Assembly (NCBI RefSeq): GCF_025567085.1
Contig: NZ_JAOQJN010000002.1
Coordinates: 248,001 to 312,000 of the forward strand
Direction of reading: 5' to 3'
Length of the DNA stretch: 64,000 nucleotides
Source of the DNA: Bovifimicola ammoniilytica
Lineage (GTDB): Bacteria; Bacillota; Clostridia; Lachnospirales; Lachnospiraceae
The stretch's first letter is position 1. Every line of letters starts with the position of its first letter. The notes beneath the pieces are model-generated. The model made no database searches. It was not told where the DNA came from and saw nothing but the letters and a program-made list of their open reading frames with translations. Both the position numbers and the translations under genes were made by a program. Shown one piece after another: positions 43,961 to 52,857 of the stretch.

Positions 43961-44090
43961 TTATATGATATTGAAATGATAATTATAATCAGAGGAAAAA
44001 TAACTGATTAAGATTAAAAGGATTGCTATGAGCTATATTGGATATGATATATATTCTGAAAGCACTATTATATAATATATGGAGGTAAGA

Positions 44091-44648
44091 ATGGATAAAA
44101 CAAGTGATATGTTCAGAGTCGGAGTTATTTCATCAACTCATGGAATTAAAGGAGAAGTAAAGGTTTATCCGACAACAGACGAACCTAAAAGATTTAGTAA
44201 GTTGAAGAAAGTATATGTAGAGTTTTGCAAAAAAGGTTTAAGAGGTAATTCCACAAGTGAATTAATAGAATTAGAAATTAGCAGTGTAAGATATTTTAAA
44301 CAATTTGTAATTGTTAAATTCAAAGGCATTGATGATATAAATGATGTTGAAAAATATAAAGGAATGGACTTGTATGTAACAAGAGAAGAAGCAATTCCAC
44401 TTGAAGAAAATGAATATTATATTGCAGATTTAATTGGATTAAAAGTTATAAGTGATGAAGACAGGGAAGTTGGAATACTTATTGATGTATTACAGACAGG
44501 TGCAAATGATGTTTATGAAGTGAAAGCAAATGAAGAATTTGGAGAGAAAGAGCTTCTTCTTCCTGCGATTAAGGAATGTATTAAAGATATAAATATTGAT
44601 GAGGGAATAATGAGGGTACATATTATGGAAGGGTTATTAGATTTATGA
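44091..44648 (+). CDS. rimM: Ribosome maturation factor RimM
   Basis: 16S rRNA processing protein that binds S19. 185 residues. The N-terminal RimM domain has FRVGVISSTHGIKGEVKVYPTTDE, and the C-terminal PRC-barrel-like domain has YYIADLIGLKVISDEDREVGILIDVLQTGANDVYEV. GGAGGT at 44081-44086 supports ATG 44091 rather than 44079. It overlaps trmD by four bases (ATGA). Confidence 0.95.
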   Translation: MDKTSDMFRVGVISSTHGIKGEVKVYPTTDEPKRFSKLKKVYVEFCKKGLRGNSTSELIELEISSVRYFKQFVIVKFKGIDDINDVEKYKGMDLYVTREEAIPLEENEYYIADLIGLKVISDEDREVGILIDVLQTGANDVYEVKANEEFGEKELLLPAIKECIKDINIDEGIMRVHIMEGLLDL

Positions 44649-45346
44649 GATTTCACATATTAACATTATTTCCTGAGATGGTTGAGGATTGTTTAAATAC
44701 AAGTATAATTGGTCGCGCTATAAAAAATGGTAATATAGAATTAAACGTTGTAAATATAAGAGATTTTGCAACTAATAAGCATCACAAGGTAGATGATTAT
44801 CCTTATGGTGGTGGCGCAGGTATGGTTATGCAAGCGGAACCAGTGTATTTATCATATAAATCAATAGAAGAGAAAATTTGCCAGTTAACAGATGCGAAAC
44901 CAAGAGTTATATATATGACTCCACAGGGTAATGTATTTAACCAGAGAATGGCAGAAAAATTATCAGAAGAGGAAGATTTAGTATTCTTATGTGGACATTA
45001 TGAGGGAATTGATGAAAGAGTTCTAGAAATGATTGTAACTGATAATGTTTCAATAGGTGACTATGTTCTGACGGGTGGAGAACTTCCAGCGATGGTTATG
45101 GTTGATACAATATCGAGATTAGTAGATGGAGTTCTTAATAATGATGAATCTGCTAAATACGAGTCATTTGCAGAAGATAAGTTAGAATATCCACAGTATA
45201 CAAGACCGGTTGAATTTATGGGAAGACGAGTTCCTGATGTATTATTATCAGGTGACCATAAGAAAGTGAATGAATGGAGAGAAGCAGAATCCCTTAAGAG
45301 AACTAAAGAAAGACGACCCGATTTATTAAAAAATGATGATGTTTAA
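44645..45346 (+). CDS. trmD: tRNA (guanine(37)-N1)-methyltransferase
   Basis: SPOUT methyltransferase making m1G37. 233 residues with MRFHILTLFPEMV, PYGGGAGMVMQAEP, the knot residues FLCGHYEGIDERVLE and the SAM loop SIGDYVLTGGELPAMVMVD. The C-terminal helical domain with RPVEFMGRRVPDVLLSGDH is present. It is translationally coupled to rimM. Confidence 0.96.
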   Translation: MRFHILTLFPEMVEDCLNTSIIGRAIKNGNIELNVVNIRDFATNKHHKVDDYPYGGGAGMVMQAEPVYLSYKSIEEKICQLTDAKPRVIYMTPQGNVFNQRMAEKLSEEEDLVFLCGHYEGIDERVLEMIVTDNVSIGDYVLTGGELPAMVMVDTISRLVDGVLNNDESAKYESFAEDKLEYPQYTRPVEFMGRRVPDVLLSGDHKKVNEWREAESLKRTKERRPDLLKNDDV

Positions 45347-45419
45347 TATTTTATATTGATTTTAAAGTTGGCTGATAGTATGAAGATGAAAACGTGAGGC
45401 TGAAACAGGTAAAAATCAC

Positions 45420-45448
45420 TTGCATTATTATATGTATAGTGATATAAT
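45420..45448 (+). promoter_or_regulatory. Promoter of the rimP-nusA-infB operon
   Basis: TTGCAT at 45420-45425, 17-base spacer, perfect TATAAT at 45443-45448, about 95 bases before rimP. Confidence 0.7.
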
Positions 45449-45474
45449 TTGAATATGATATAGTGAATTATGTT

Positions 45475-45504
45475 TAGAGAGTGGGCAAGCAAGTCCACTC
45501 TCTA
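45475..45504 (+). other. Leader hairpin of the rimP-nusA operon
   Basis: Perfect 10-bp stem TAGAGAGTGG/CCACTCTCTA with a 10-base loop, 20-30 bases after the predicted transcription start. No T run follows, so it is not an evident terminator. It may be an mRNA-stabilising or NusA/RNase III-responsive structure (inference). Confidence 0.5.
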
Positions 45505-45544
45505 ATGTTTGTAAAGGCAAAAAGTTAAGGAGTGATTAAAGAAA

Positions 45545-46009
45545 ATGTCAAAAAAAGATTTATACGAATCAAAGACTGAAGAGTTAGTTACACCTCTTAT
45601 TGAGCAGAACAATTTCGAATTAGTAGACATTGAATATGTGAAAGAGGGTAGTAACTGGTATTTAAGAGTTTATATTGATAAACCAGGTGGAATAAATGTT
45701 GATGACTGTGAATTAATAAGCAGAGCATTGAGTGATAAGCTTGATGAAGAAGATTTTATCGATGATGCATATATATTAGAAGTAAGTTCACCGGGACTTG
45801 GCAGACCACTTAAGAAGGATAAAGATTTTGAGAGAAGTTTAGGTGAAGATGTAGAGATAAAACTTTACAGAATGAAAGATGGTACTAAAGATTATAGAGG
45901 TTTTCTTAAATCATATAATAAAGAAGAGATAGTAATTGAAGATAATGATGAAGAGATTACATTTAAAAGAAGTGAGATAGCACTTGTAAGACTTGCATTA
46001 GATTTTTAA
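45545..46009 (+). CDS. rimP: Ribosome maturation factor RimP
   Basis: 154 residues, assembly factor for the 30S subunit. The N-domain has LVDIEYVKEGSNWYLRVYIDKPGGINVDDCE, then YILEVSSPGLGRPLKKDKDF, the family signature. The C-terminal SH3-like domain ends with SEIALVRLALDF. It is first in the conserved rimP-nusA-ylxR-ylxQ-infB-rbfA order. Confidence 0.95.
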   Translation: MSKKDLYESKTEELVTPLIEQNNFELVDIEYVKEGSNWYLRVYIDKPGGINVDDCELISRALSDKLDEEDFIDDAYILEVSSPGLGRPLKKDKDFERSLGEDVEIKLYRMKDGTKDYRGFLKSYNKEEIVIEDNDEEITFKRSEIALVRLALDF

Positions 46010-46128
46010 TTATGAAGTTGTAAAATATCTGACATAACTGACAGTTTTTGTTTATTATGTTTTAAATATAGATATAAATATAGAAAATGTATATGAATTT
46101 TTAAAATATAGAAAAGGAGATTAAAGAA

Positions 46129-47226
46129 ATGAACAGAGAATTAATTGAATCATTAGAAATATTAGAAAAGGAGAAAGACATTAACAAAGAAGTGCTTTTC
46201 GAAGCTATTGAGAATTCATTATTAATGGCTTATAAGAATCATTATGGTAAATGTGATAATGTAGAAGTTAATGTAGACAGAGAAACAGGAGATTTCAAGA
46301 TTATTGCAACTAAGAAAATTGTAGAAGAAGTTGAAGATCCATCGTGTGAGATTTCATTAGATAAAGCTAAAGAGATAGATATAAACAGTGAAGTCGGTGA
46401 TGAGATTAAAGTTGATGTTAATTCTAAAGAATTTGGAAGAATTGCTACACAAAATGCTAAGAATGTTATCTTACAGAAGATAAGAGAAGAAGAAAGAAAA
46501 GTTGTATATGACCAGTACTATGCTAAGGAAAAGGATATCGTTACAGGTATTGTACAGAGAATAAATGGCAAGAATATTAGTATTAATTTAGGTAAGGCTG
46601 ATGCTGTACTTCTTGAATCAGAACAGGTTAAGACAGAGAAATTTATGCCAACAGAACGTATTAAATTATACATTACTGAAGTTAAGGAGACTCCAAAGGG
46701 ACCAAAAATCTGTGTATCAAGAACGCATCCTGATCTTGTAAAACGTTTATTTGAAGCAGAAGTTGCTGAAATCAGAGACGGCACAGTTGAAATTGTAAGT
46801 GTTTCAAGAGAACCTGGTGTAAGAAGTAAGATTACAGTTAAATCTAATAATAAGAATGTAGATCCATTAGGAGCATGCGTAGGTGTTAACGGAGCAAGAG
46901 TTAATGCAATCGTTAATGAATTAAGAGGTGAAAAGGTTGATATAGTACCTTACAGTGAGAATGCAGCTAATTATGTTGAGAATGCACTTAGTCCTGCGAA
47001 AGTTATTTCAGTAGTTGCAGATGATGAAGCAAAGACAGCCTCAGTTATCGTACCTGATTACCAATTATCACTTGCAATAGGTAAAGAGGGAATTAATGCA
47101 AGACTTGCTGCTAAACTTACAGGCTTTAAGATTGATATTAAGAGTGAAAGTCAGGCAAAAGCTGCTAAAGAAGCTGAGGAGCAGAATGAAAATTCAGAAG
47201 TAACAGAAGATATTAGCGAAGAATAA
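46129..47226 (+). CDS. nusA: Transcription termination/antitermination factor NusA
   Basis: 365 residues: N-terminal RNA-polymerase-binding domain (about 1-125), S1 domain (about 135-200, DIVTGIVQRINGKNISINLGKA) and two KH domains (DPLGACVGVNGARVNAIVNELRGEKVDIVPYS; LAIGKEGINARLAAKLTGFKIDIKSE). It ends in a short acidic tail and lacks the C-terminal acidic repeats of proteobacterial NusA, as usual in Firmicutes. Confidence 0.96.
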   Translation: MNRELIESLEILEKEKDINKEVLFEAIENSLLMAYKNHYGKCDNVEVNVDRETGDFKIIATKKIVEEVEDPSCEISLDKAKEIDINSEVGDEIKVDVNSKEFGRIATQNAKNVILQKIREEERKVVYDQYYAKEKDIVTGIVQRINGKNISINLGKADAVLLESEQVKTEKFMPTERIKLYITEVKETPKGPKICVSRTHPDLVKRLFEAEVAEIRDGTVEIVSVSREPGVRSKITVKSNNKNVDPLGACVGVNGARVNAIVNELRGEKVDIVPYSENAANYVENALSPAKVISVVADDEAKTASVIVPDYQLSLAIGKEGINARLAAKLTGFKIDIKSESQAKAAKEAEEQNENSEVTEDISEE

Positions 47227-47240
47227 AAGCAGGTGTATAT

Positions 47241-47501
47241 ATGAGTGTTACAAAGAAACTTCCAATGCGTCAGTGTGTAGGCTGCGGTGAGATGAAACCT
47301 AAGAAAGAACTGATACGAGTACTTAAAACAGCAGAGAATGAAATTATTATTGATAAAACAGGCAAGAAAAATGGCAGAGGTGCATATATATGTTCTTCTA
47401 GGGAATGTTTAGAAAAAAGCATTAAAAACCATGGCCTTGAGCGTTCATTCAAAATGAAAATTGATGATTATGTATATGACTTGTTAAGAGAAAGCATATA
47501 A
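47241..47501 (+). CDS. rnpM: YlxR-family RNA-binding protein (RnpM)
   Basis: 86 residues with the DUF448/YlxR signature PMRQCVGCGEMKPKKELIRVLKT and TGKKNGRGAYICSSRECLEKS. The family binds RNase P RNA in Bacillus and modulates its activity (established for YlxR/RnpM). It lies between nusA and ylxQ as expected. Confidence 0.93.
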   Translation: MSVTKKLPMRQCVGCGEMKPKKELIRVLKTAENEIIIDKTGKKNGRGAYICSSRECLEKSIKNHGLERSFKMKIDDYVYDLLRESI

Positions 47502-47553
47502 TTATATATATGTTAAAAAGTTTATACAGAAAATTCATATGGAAAGGAAGTGC

Positions 47554-47865
47554 ATGGCATTGCAAAACAAAGTATTATCAATGATTGGTTTAGCTACAAA
47601 AGCAGGTAAAGTGGCAAGCGGAGAATTTTCAGTTGAAAAAATGGTAAAGTCTAATAAAGCATATTTAGTTATCGTGGCAGATGATGCATCAGATAATACT
47701 AAGAAGATGTTTACAAATATGTGCACATTTTATAAAGTACCAATATATTTCTATGGAAATAAAGAACTATTAGGTAATGCGATGGGTAAAGAGACGAGAG
47801 CATCTTTAGCATTGTTAGATGAAGGATTTTCAAAAGCGATCGTGAACAAAATAAAAGCAGAATAA
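47554..47865 (+). CDS. L7Ae-family ribosomal protein (YlxQ)
   Basis: 103 residues of the L7Ae/L30e fold, a kink-turn RNA-binding family: LSMIGLATKAGKVASGEFSVEKMVKS, then AYLVIVADDASDNTKKMF and a C-terminal LLGNAMGKETRASLALLDEGF. AAAGGAAG at 47544-47551 with the following TGC supports ATG 47554 over 47539. Confidence 0.92.
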   Translation: MALQNKVLSMIGLATKAGKVASGEFSVEKMVKSNKAYLVIVADDASDNTKKMFTNMCTFYKVPIYFYGNKELLGNAMGKETRASLALLDEGFSKAIVNKIKAE

Positions 47866-47884
47866 AATTAACGGAGGTAGAAGA

Positions 47885-50437
47885 ATGGCAAATATTAGAG
47901 TATATGATCTTGCTAAACAACTTGGATTAGAAAATAAGGCACTAATGAAGATTTTAGCAGATAATGGAATAGAGAAAAAACCAACAAGTTCAATTACAGA
48001 AGAAGAGGCTGATATAGCAAGAAAAGCATTCAATGGATTGGATGGTCAAGGTATTAAAAAATCAGAAAATGATAAAGCAGACAAGAAATTTGACAAGAAA
48101 TTTGACAATAAAGAAGCAGATAAGAAAGCTGTTAATAAGCAAGCAGATAAGAAAAAAGAATCAGTAAATACTGATAAAAATACTTCAAAAGAAGCATCAA
48201 ATACAGATAAGAAAAATGCAGTAAAAGATAATAATGATGGAAAAAAAGCACATATAACACAGGTGTATAATCCACAGAACAGTAATAATAATTCAGCTAC
48301 AGGAAAGAAAAAGAATAATGGTCAGAATAATAAGAAAAATGACTATAATTCTAATAATCAGAATAGAAATAATAACAATAACAACCAGAACAATAAAAAT
48401 AATGGAAATAACCAGAAGAATAAGAACAATGGTGGGAATTCTAATAATGTAAATAGTCAGAATAATAACCAGAACGGTAATCAGAACAACAGAAATAATA
48501 ATCAGAATAGAAATAATAACAATAACAACCAGAACAATAAAAATAATGGAAATAACCGTAATAACAGAAATAATAACCAGAATAGTAATAATTCATATGG
48601 TAAAAATAATGGAAAGAATAATGGAAAGAATAACAATTCACAGCCTGTTAAACAACAACCAGTGAAAGAAGAAGAGACAATCAAAGAGATTATTCTGCCA
48701 GAGACACTTACAATCAAAGAACTTGCTGATAAGATGAAGATTCAGCCATCTGCACTTGTTAAGAAATTATTTATGCAGGGACAGATAGTTACAATTAATC
48801 AGGAAATTGACTTTGATACAGCTCAGGAGATAGCATTAGAATATGATATCATTGCAGAGCAGGAAGAAAAAGTTGACATTATTGAAGAATTATTAAGAGA
48901 AGATGAAGAAGATGAAAGCAAGTTAGTAAAGAGACCACCTGTTGTATGTGTTATGGGTCACGTTGATCATGGTAAGACATCACTTCTAGATGCAATCAGA
49001 CAGACAAATGTCATAGCTAAAGAAGCCGGTGGAATTACACAGCATATCGGTGCATACACAGTAACAGTTAATGGCGAACAGATTACATTCTTAGATACTC
49101 CTGGACATGAGGCATTTACAGCAATGCGTATGAGAGGTGCCCAGTCAACAGATATAGCTATATTAGTAGTTGCAGCAGATGATGGCGTAATGCCACAAAC
49201 AGTAGAGGCTATTAACCATGCAAAGGCAGCAGGAATAAGCATTATCGTTGCTGTTAATAAGATTGATAAGCCAAGTGCTAACATAGATAAAGTTAAACAG
49301 GAATTAGCAGAATATGAATTAGTTGCTGAGGACTGGGGTGGAGATACAATATTTGTTCCTGTATCAGCACATACTAAAGAGGGTATCGATACACTTCTTG
49401 AGATGATTCTTCTTGAGGCAGAGGTATGTGAACTTAAGGCCAATCCTAACAGAAAGGCACGTGGTCTTGTAATAGAAGCACAGCTTGATAAGGGACGTGG
49501 ACCTGTCGCTACAGTATTAGTACAGAAAGGTACATTACATGTGGGTGACGCAATTGCTGCGGGTTCATTTTATGGTAAAGTACGTGCCATGGTTAATGAT
49601 AAGAGAATGAGAGTTAATACAGCTACACCATCAACTCCTGTTGAAATTTTAGGACTTAATGGTGTCCCAAATGCAGGTGAGGTATTTGTGGCAACAGAAA
49701 ATGATAAAGAGGCAAGAAACTTTGCTGAGACATTTATCAAAGACGGAAGAGAAAAACTTCTCGAAGGTTCTAAAGCTAAAGCAAAGATGTCTTTAGATGA
49801 CTTATTTAACCAGATACAGGAAGGTGAACTTAAAGAGTTAGATTTAATTGTCAAAGCTGATGTTCAGGGTTCTGTTGAAGCAGTTAAGAACAGTCTTACC
49901 AGATTATCTAATGATGAAGTTGTAGTTAAGGTTATTCATGCCGGTGTCGGTGCAATTAATGAATCAGACGTTATCTTAGCATCAGCATCAAATGCAATTA
50001 TAATAGGCTTTAACGTACGACCAGATAATCTCGCTAAAGAGATAGCAGAAAGAGAAAAAGTCGACTTAAGATTATACAGAGTTATTTATCAGGCAATTGC
50101 AGATGTGGAAGCAGCAATGAAAGGCATGTTAGATCCTGTATATGAAGAGAAAGTAATTGGTCACGCAGAAGTAAGACAGTTATTTAAAGCTTCAGGCGTT
50201 GGAACAATCGCAGGTTCTTATGTACTTGACGGTGTATTCCAGAGAGGCTGCAGTGTAAGAATTACAAGAGAAGGCGAGCAGATATTCGAGGGTGCATTAG
50301 CATCACTTAAGAGATTTAAAGATGATGTAAAAGAAGTTAAATCTAACTATGAATGTGGTCTGGTATTTGAAAAATTCAATGACGTAAAAGAAGGCGATAT
50401 CGTAGAAGCATATATTATGCAGGAAGTGCCAAGATAG
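47885..50437 (+). CDS. infB: Translation initiation factor IF-2
   Basis: 850-residue GTPase that positions initiator tRNA. It comprises an N-terminal IF2_N domain (IRVYDLAKQLGLENKALMKIL), a Lys/Asp-rich linker and a second IF2_N module (about 270-320, LTIKELADKMKIQPSALVKKLF). The G domain has GHVDHGKTSLLDAIR, DTPGHEAFTAMR and NKIDKPSAN, followed by the beta-barrel and C-terminal domains, which are complete. The linker at about residues 128-258 is extremely rich in Asn and contains a 61-bp direct repeat. Confidence 0.97.
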   Translation: MANIRVYDLAKQLGLENKALMKILADNGIEKKPTSSITEEEADIARKAFNGLDGQGIKKSENDKADKKFDKKFDNKEADKKAVNKQADKKKESVNTDKNTSKEASNTDKKNAVKDNNDGKKAHITQVYNPQNSNNNSATGKKKNNGQNNKKNDYNSNNQNRNNNNNNQNNKNNGNNQKNKNNGGNSNNVNSQNNNQNGNQNNRNNNQNRNNNNNNQNNKNNGNNRNNRNNNQNSNNSYGKNNGKNNGKNNNSQPVKQQPVKEEETIKEIILPETLTIKELADKMKIQPSALVKKLFMQGQIVTINQEIDFDTAQEIALEYDIIAEQEEKVDIIEELLREDEEDESKLVKRPPVVCVMGHVDHGKTSLLDAIRQTNVIAKEAGGITQHIGAYTVTVNGEQITFLDTPGHEAFTAMRMRGAQSTDIAILVVAADDGVMPQTVEAINHAKAAGISIIVAVNKIDKPSANIDKVKQELAEYELVAEDWGGDTIFVPVSAHTKEGIDTLLEMILLEAEVCELKANPNRKARGLVIEAQLDKGRGPVATVLVQKGTLHVGDAIAAGSFYGKVRAMVNDKRMRVNTATPSTPVEILGLNGVPNAGEVFVATENDKEARNFAETFIKDGREKLLEGSKAKAKMSLDDLFNQIQEGELKELDLIVKADVQGSVEAVKNSLTRLSNDEVVVKVIHAGVGAINESDVILASASNAIIIGFNVRPDNLAKEIAEREKVDLRLYRVIYQAIADVEAAMKGMLDPVYEEKVIGHAEVRQLFKASGVGTIAGSYVLDGVFQRGCSVRITREGEQIFEGALASLKRFKDDVKEVKSNYECGLVFEKFNDVKEGDIVEAYIMQEVPR
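48353..48413 (+). repeat. 61-bp direct repeat in the IF-2 linker (copy 1 of 2)
   Basis: An exact 61-base copy recurs at 48497-48557, 144 bases (48 codons) away, so the reading frame is kept. It encodes NNQNRNNNNNNQNNKNNGNN. It is a likely site of slippage or recombination that changes linker length between strains. Confidence 0.9.
48497..48557 (+). repeat. 61-bp direct repeat in the IF-2 linker (copy 2 of 2)
   Basis: Identical to 48353-48413. The next bases differ (GTAATAAC here, AGAAGAAT in copy 1), which defines the repeat end. Confidence 0.9.
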
Positions 50438-50461
50438 ATTATAGAAAGCAGGGTTTTGTCT

Positions 50462-50854
50462 ATGAGAAAAAACAGCATAAAAAATACACGTATTAATGGC
50501 GAAGTAATGCGTGAACTTAGCAATATAATAAGAGGAGAGATTAAAGATCCAAGAATTAATCCTATGACGAGTGTTGTGTCTGTGGAGGTTTCACCTGATT
50601 TAAAACAGTGTAAAGCATATATAAGTGTATTAGGTGATGAAGAATCACAGAAAAGTACATTAGAAGGATTAAGAAGTGCAGAGGGTTATATAAGAAGAGA
50701 ACTTGCACATACAATTAATCTTAGAAATACACCTGAAATTATTTTTATTATTGACCAGTCAATTGAATATGGTGTCAATATGTCTAGGTTTATCGATGAA
50801 GTAAATAAAGATATTAAAGATGACGGTGAGGAAAATGATATTGAAACAGAATAA
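50462..50854 (+). CDS. rbfA: 30S ribosome-binding factor A
   Basis: 130 residues with the RbfA fold: RINGEVMRELSNIIRGEIKDPRI, then VSVEVSPDLKQCKAYISVLG and LRNTPEIIFIIDQSIEYGVNMSRFIDEV. Needed for 30S maturation in the cold. GCAGGG upstream fits ATG 50462 better than TTG 50456. It overlaps nrnA by 20 bases. Confidence 0.95.
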   Translation: MRKNSIKNTRINGEVMRELSNIIRGEIKDPRINPMTSVVSVEVSPDLKQCKAYISVLGDEESQKSTLEGLRSAEGYIRRELAHTINLRNTPEIIFIIDQSIEYGVNMSRFIDEVNKDIKDDGEENDIETE

Positions 50855-51797
50855 AATATCTGACTATTTAGAAAAGGTGAAAACAATAGGTATGGGTGGA
50901 CATATAAGACCTGACGGCGATTGCGTCGGGTCATGTATGGGACTTTATACATATTTGAAACATCAATATAGTGATATTAATGTTGATTTGTATTTAGAAC
51001 CTATTCCGGATAAGTTTAAATTTCTTAAATATAGTGATGAGATTAAGAACAGCTATGATGGAGACAAAGAATATGATTTATTTATCTCATTAGATTCAAG
51101 TGACATTGACAGATTGGGTGAGTTTGAGCCATATTTTAATAATGCTAAAAAAACATTATGTATAGACCATCATATAAGCAATACAGGATTTGCGATGGAT
51201 AACATTGTATTTCCTAAGGCTAGTTCAGCAAGTGAAGTTGTATACACACTTTTAGACGAAGATAAAGTGGATTATGATGTGGCTTGTGCTTTATACCTTG
51301 GAATAATTCACGATTCTGGAGTGTTTAAATATTCGAATACATCGGCAGCTACAATGACAATTGCTGGTAAACTTATGGAAAAAGGCATTCCTTTTACAAA
51401 TATAATCGATAATACATTTTATACAAAGACCTATATACAGAACCAGATACTTGGAAGGGCATTATTAGAAAGCGTATTGTTCTATGATGGTAAATGTATT
51501 TTTTCTGTAGTAAAGAAAAGTGAATTTGATTTTTATAACATTACTAACAAAGATTTAGATGGAATAGTAGAGCAGCTTAGAATTACAAAAGGTGTTGAAT
51601 GTGCAATATTCCTGTATGAAGTTGGAGAACTTGAATACAAAGTAAGTCTGCGTTCAAATGAAATCGTAGATGTAAGTGCTATTGCAACATATTTCGGAGG
51701 TGGTGGTCATATAAGAGCAGCAGGCTTTAATATGAAAGGCACAGTATATGATGTAATAAATAATATTTCAGAGCAGATAGAGATACAGTTAGGTTAG
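50835..51797 (+). CDS. nrnA: DHH-family bifunctional oligoribonuclease/pAp phosphatase
   Basis: 320 residues. DHH phosphoesterase motifs are GHIRPDGDCVGSCMGLY (motif I), FISLDSSDIDR, the name-giving CIDHHISNTGFA and LYLGIIHDSGVF. The DHHA1 domain ends with FGGGGHIRAAGF. NrnA degrades nanoRNAs and 3'-phosphoadenosine-5'-phosphate. GGTGAGG at 50825-50831, inside rbfA, supports ATG 50835. Position after rbfA and before truB is typical of Firmicutes. Confidence 0.94.
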   Translation: MILKQNKISDYLEKVKTIGMGGHIRPDGDCVGSCMGLYTYLKHQYSDINVDLYLEPIPDKFKFLKYSDEIKNSYDGDKEYDLFISLDSSDIDRLGEFEPYFNNAKKTLCIDHHISNTGFAMDNIVFPKASSASEVVYTLLDEDKVDYDVACALYLGIIHDSGVFKYSNTSAATMTIAGKLMEKGIPFTNIIDNTFYTKTYIQNQILGRALLESVLFYDGKCIFSVVKKSEFDFYNITNKDLDGIVEQLRITKGVECAIFLYEVGELEYKVSLRSNEIVDVSAIATYFGGGGHIRAAGFNMKGTVYDVINNISEQIEIQLG

Positions 51798-51855
51798 TCA
51801 GGTTTGTGAGAAAAATCGTCTATTTGCGATTAATCGCTTGGAAATGAGGATTAGA

Positions 51856-52827
51856 ATGAACAATAATATTAATGGTGTAATTAATGTATATAAAGAAAAA
51901 GGTTTTACATCACATGATGTTGTTGCGAAATTAAGAGGTATACTAAAAACTAAAAAAATTGGGCATACAGGCACACTTGATCCGGAGGCGGAGGGTGTGC
52001 TTCCAATTTGTATAGGAAATGCGACAAAATTATGTGACCTTATAATGGAAAAGAGAAAAACTTATGAAGCAGAGTTAGTTCTCGGATTAAAGACAGATAC
52101 ACAGGACATGACAGGTGAAATTATAGAAAAATATAGTGATACAATTGAACTATCAGATACAGAGATATCTAATGCCATTAAGAGTTTCGAGGGTGATTAT
52201 GCCCAGATTCCACCAATGTATTCGGCACTTAAAGTAAATGGCAGAAAGCTATATGATTTAGCACGTGAGGGAATTGTAGTAGATAGGAAGCCAAGAAATA
52301 TTTATATATATGGAATTGATATATTAGAAATAAAACTACCTGTTATAAGAATCAGAGTTAATTGCAGCAAAGGAACATATATAAGAACTTTATGTAACGA
52401 TATAGGTGAGAGGTTAGGTGTATATGGCTGTATGGGATATTTACTAAGAACCCAGACAGGTATATTTAAGCTTGACGACAGTGTAAAACTTTCGGAAATT
52501 GAACAGATTGTGACTGATGACAGATTAGAAGAGTCAGGAATATTAGTTAAAACAGAGGATATCCTTGACTATCCGAAATTAATTGTTAAGGATAGATTTA
52601 AAAAGCTATTATTAAATGGAAATGTATTAACTTCTGAAATGTTTATGGAAAGGAATAAAGTGGCTGATAATACTGATGGAAATACTGGTGCAATAAATTA
52701 TGAAACCAGAGCTTATGATAATAATCAGATATTATACAGAGTCTATTGTGAGGGAAGATTTTATGCAGTATATAAAATAGATAAGGAAAGTGGATTGTAT
52801 AAACCAGAGAAAATGTTTATGGCTTAA
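51856..52827 (+). CDS. truB: tRNA pseudouridine(55) synthase
   Basis: 323 residues. The catalytic aspartate lies in KIGHTGTLDPEAEGVLPICIG. Other landmarks are KTYEAELVLGLKTDTQDMTGE, QIPPMYSALKVNGRKLYDLAREG and VNCSKGTYIRTLCNDIGERLG. The C-terminal extension of about 90 residues is PUA-like and diverged. GAGGA at 51846-51850 favours ATG 51856 over TTG 51838. A 12-base perfect palindrome (GCGATTAATCGC) precedes it at about 51827. Confidence 0.95.
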   Translation: MNNNINGVINVYKEKGFTSHDVVAKLRGILKTKKIGHTGTLDPEAEGVLPICIGNATKLCDLIMEKRKTYEAELVLGLKTDTQDMTGEIIEKYSDTIELSDTEISNAIKSFEGDYAQIPPMYSALKVNGRKLYDLAREGIVVDRKPRNIYIYGIDILEIKLPVIRIRVNCSKGTYIRTLCNDIGERLGVYGCMGYLLRTQTGIFKLDDSVKLSEIEQIVTDDRLEESGILVKTEDILDYPKLIVKDRFKKLLLNGNVLTSEMFMERNKVADNTDGNTGAINYETRAYDNNQILYRVYCEGRFYAVYKIDKESGLYKPEKMFMA

Positions 52828-52857
52828 TACCGAGAAACGGAGAAAGTGTGAAAGAAT

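Noticed and set aside
48441..48641. Tyr/Cys-rich antisense frame opposite infB
   Set aside because: It is the mirror of the Asn-codon repeat (AAT/AAC gives ATT/GTT and TAT-type codons) and has no SD.
51826..51838. Palindrome GCGATTAATCGC before truB as an operator
   Set aside because: A single 12-base palindrome in an operon-internal gap with no partner site is not enough evidence.
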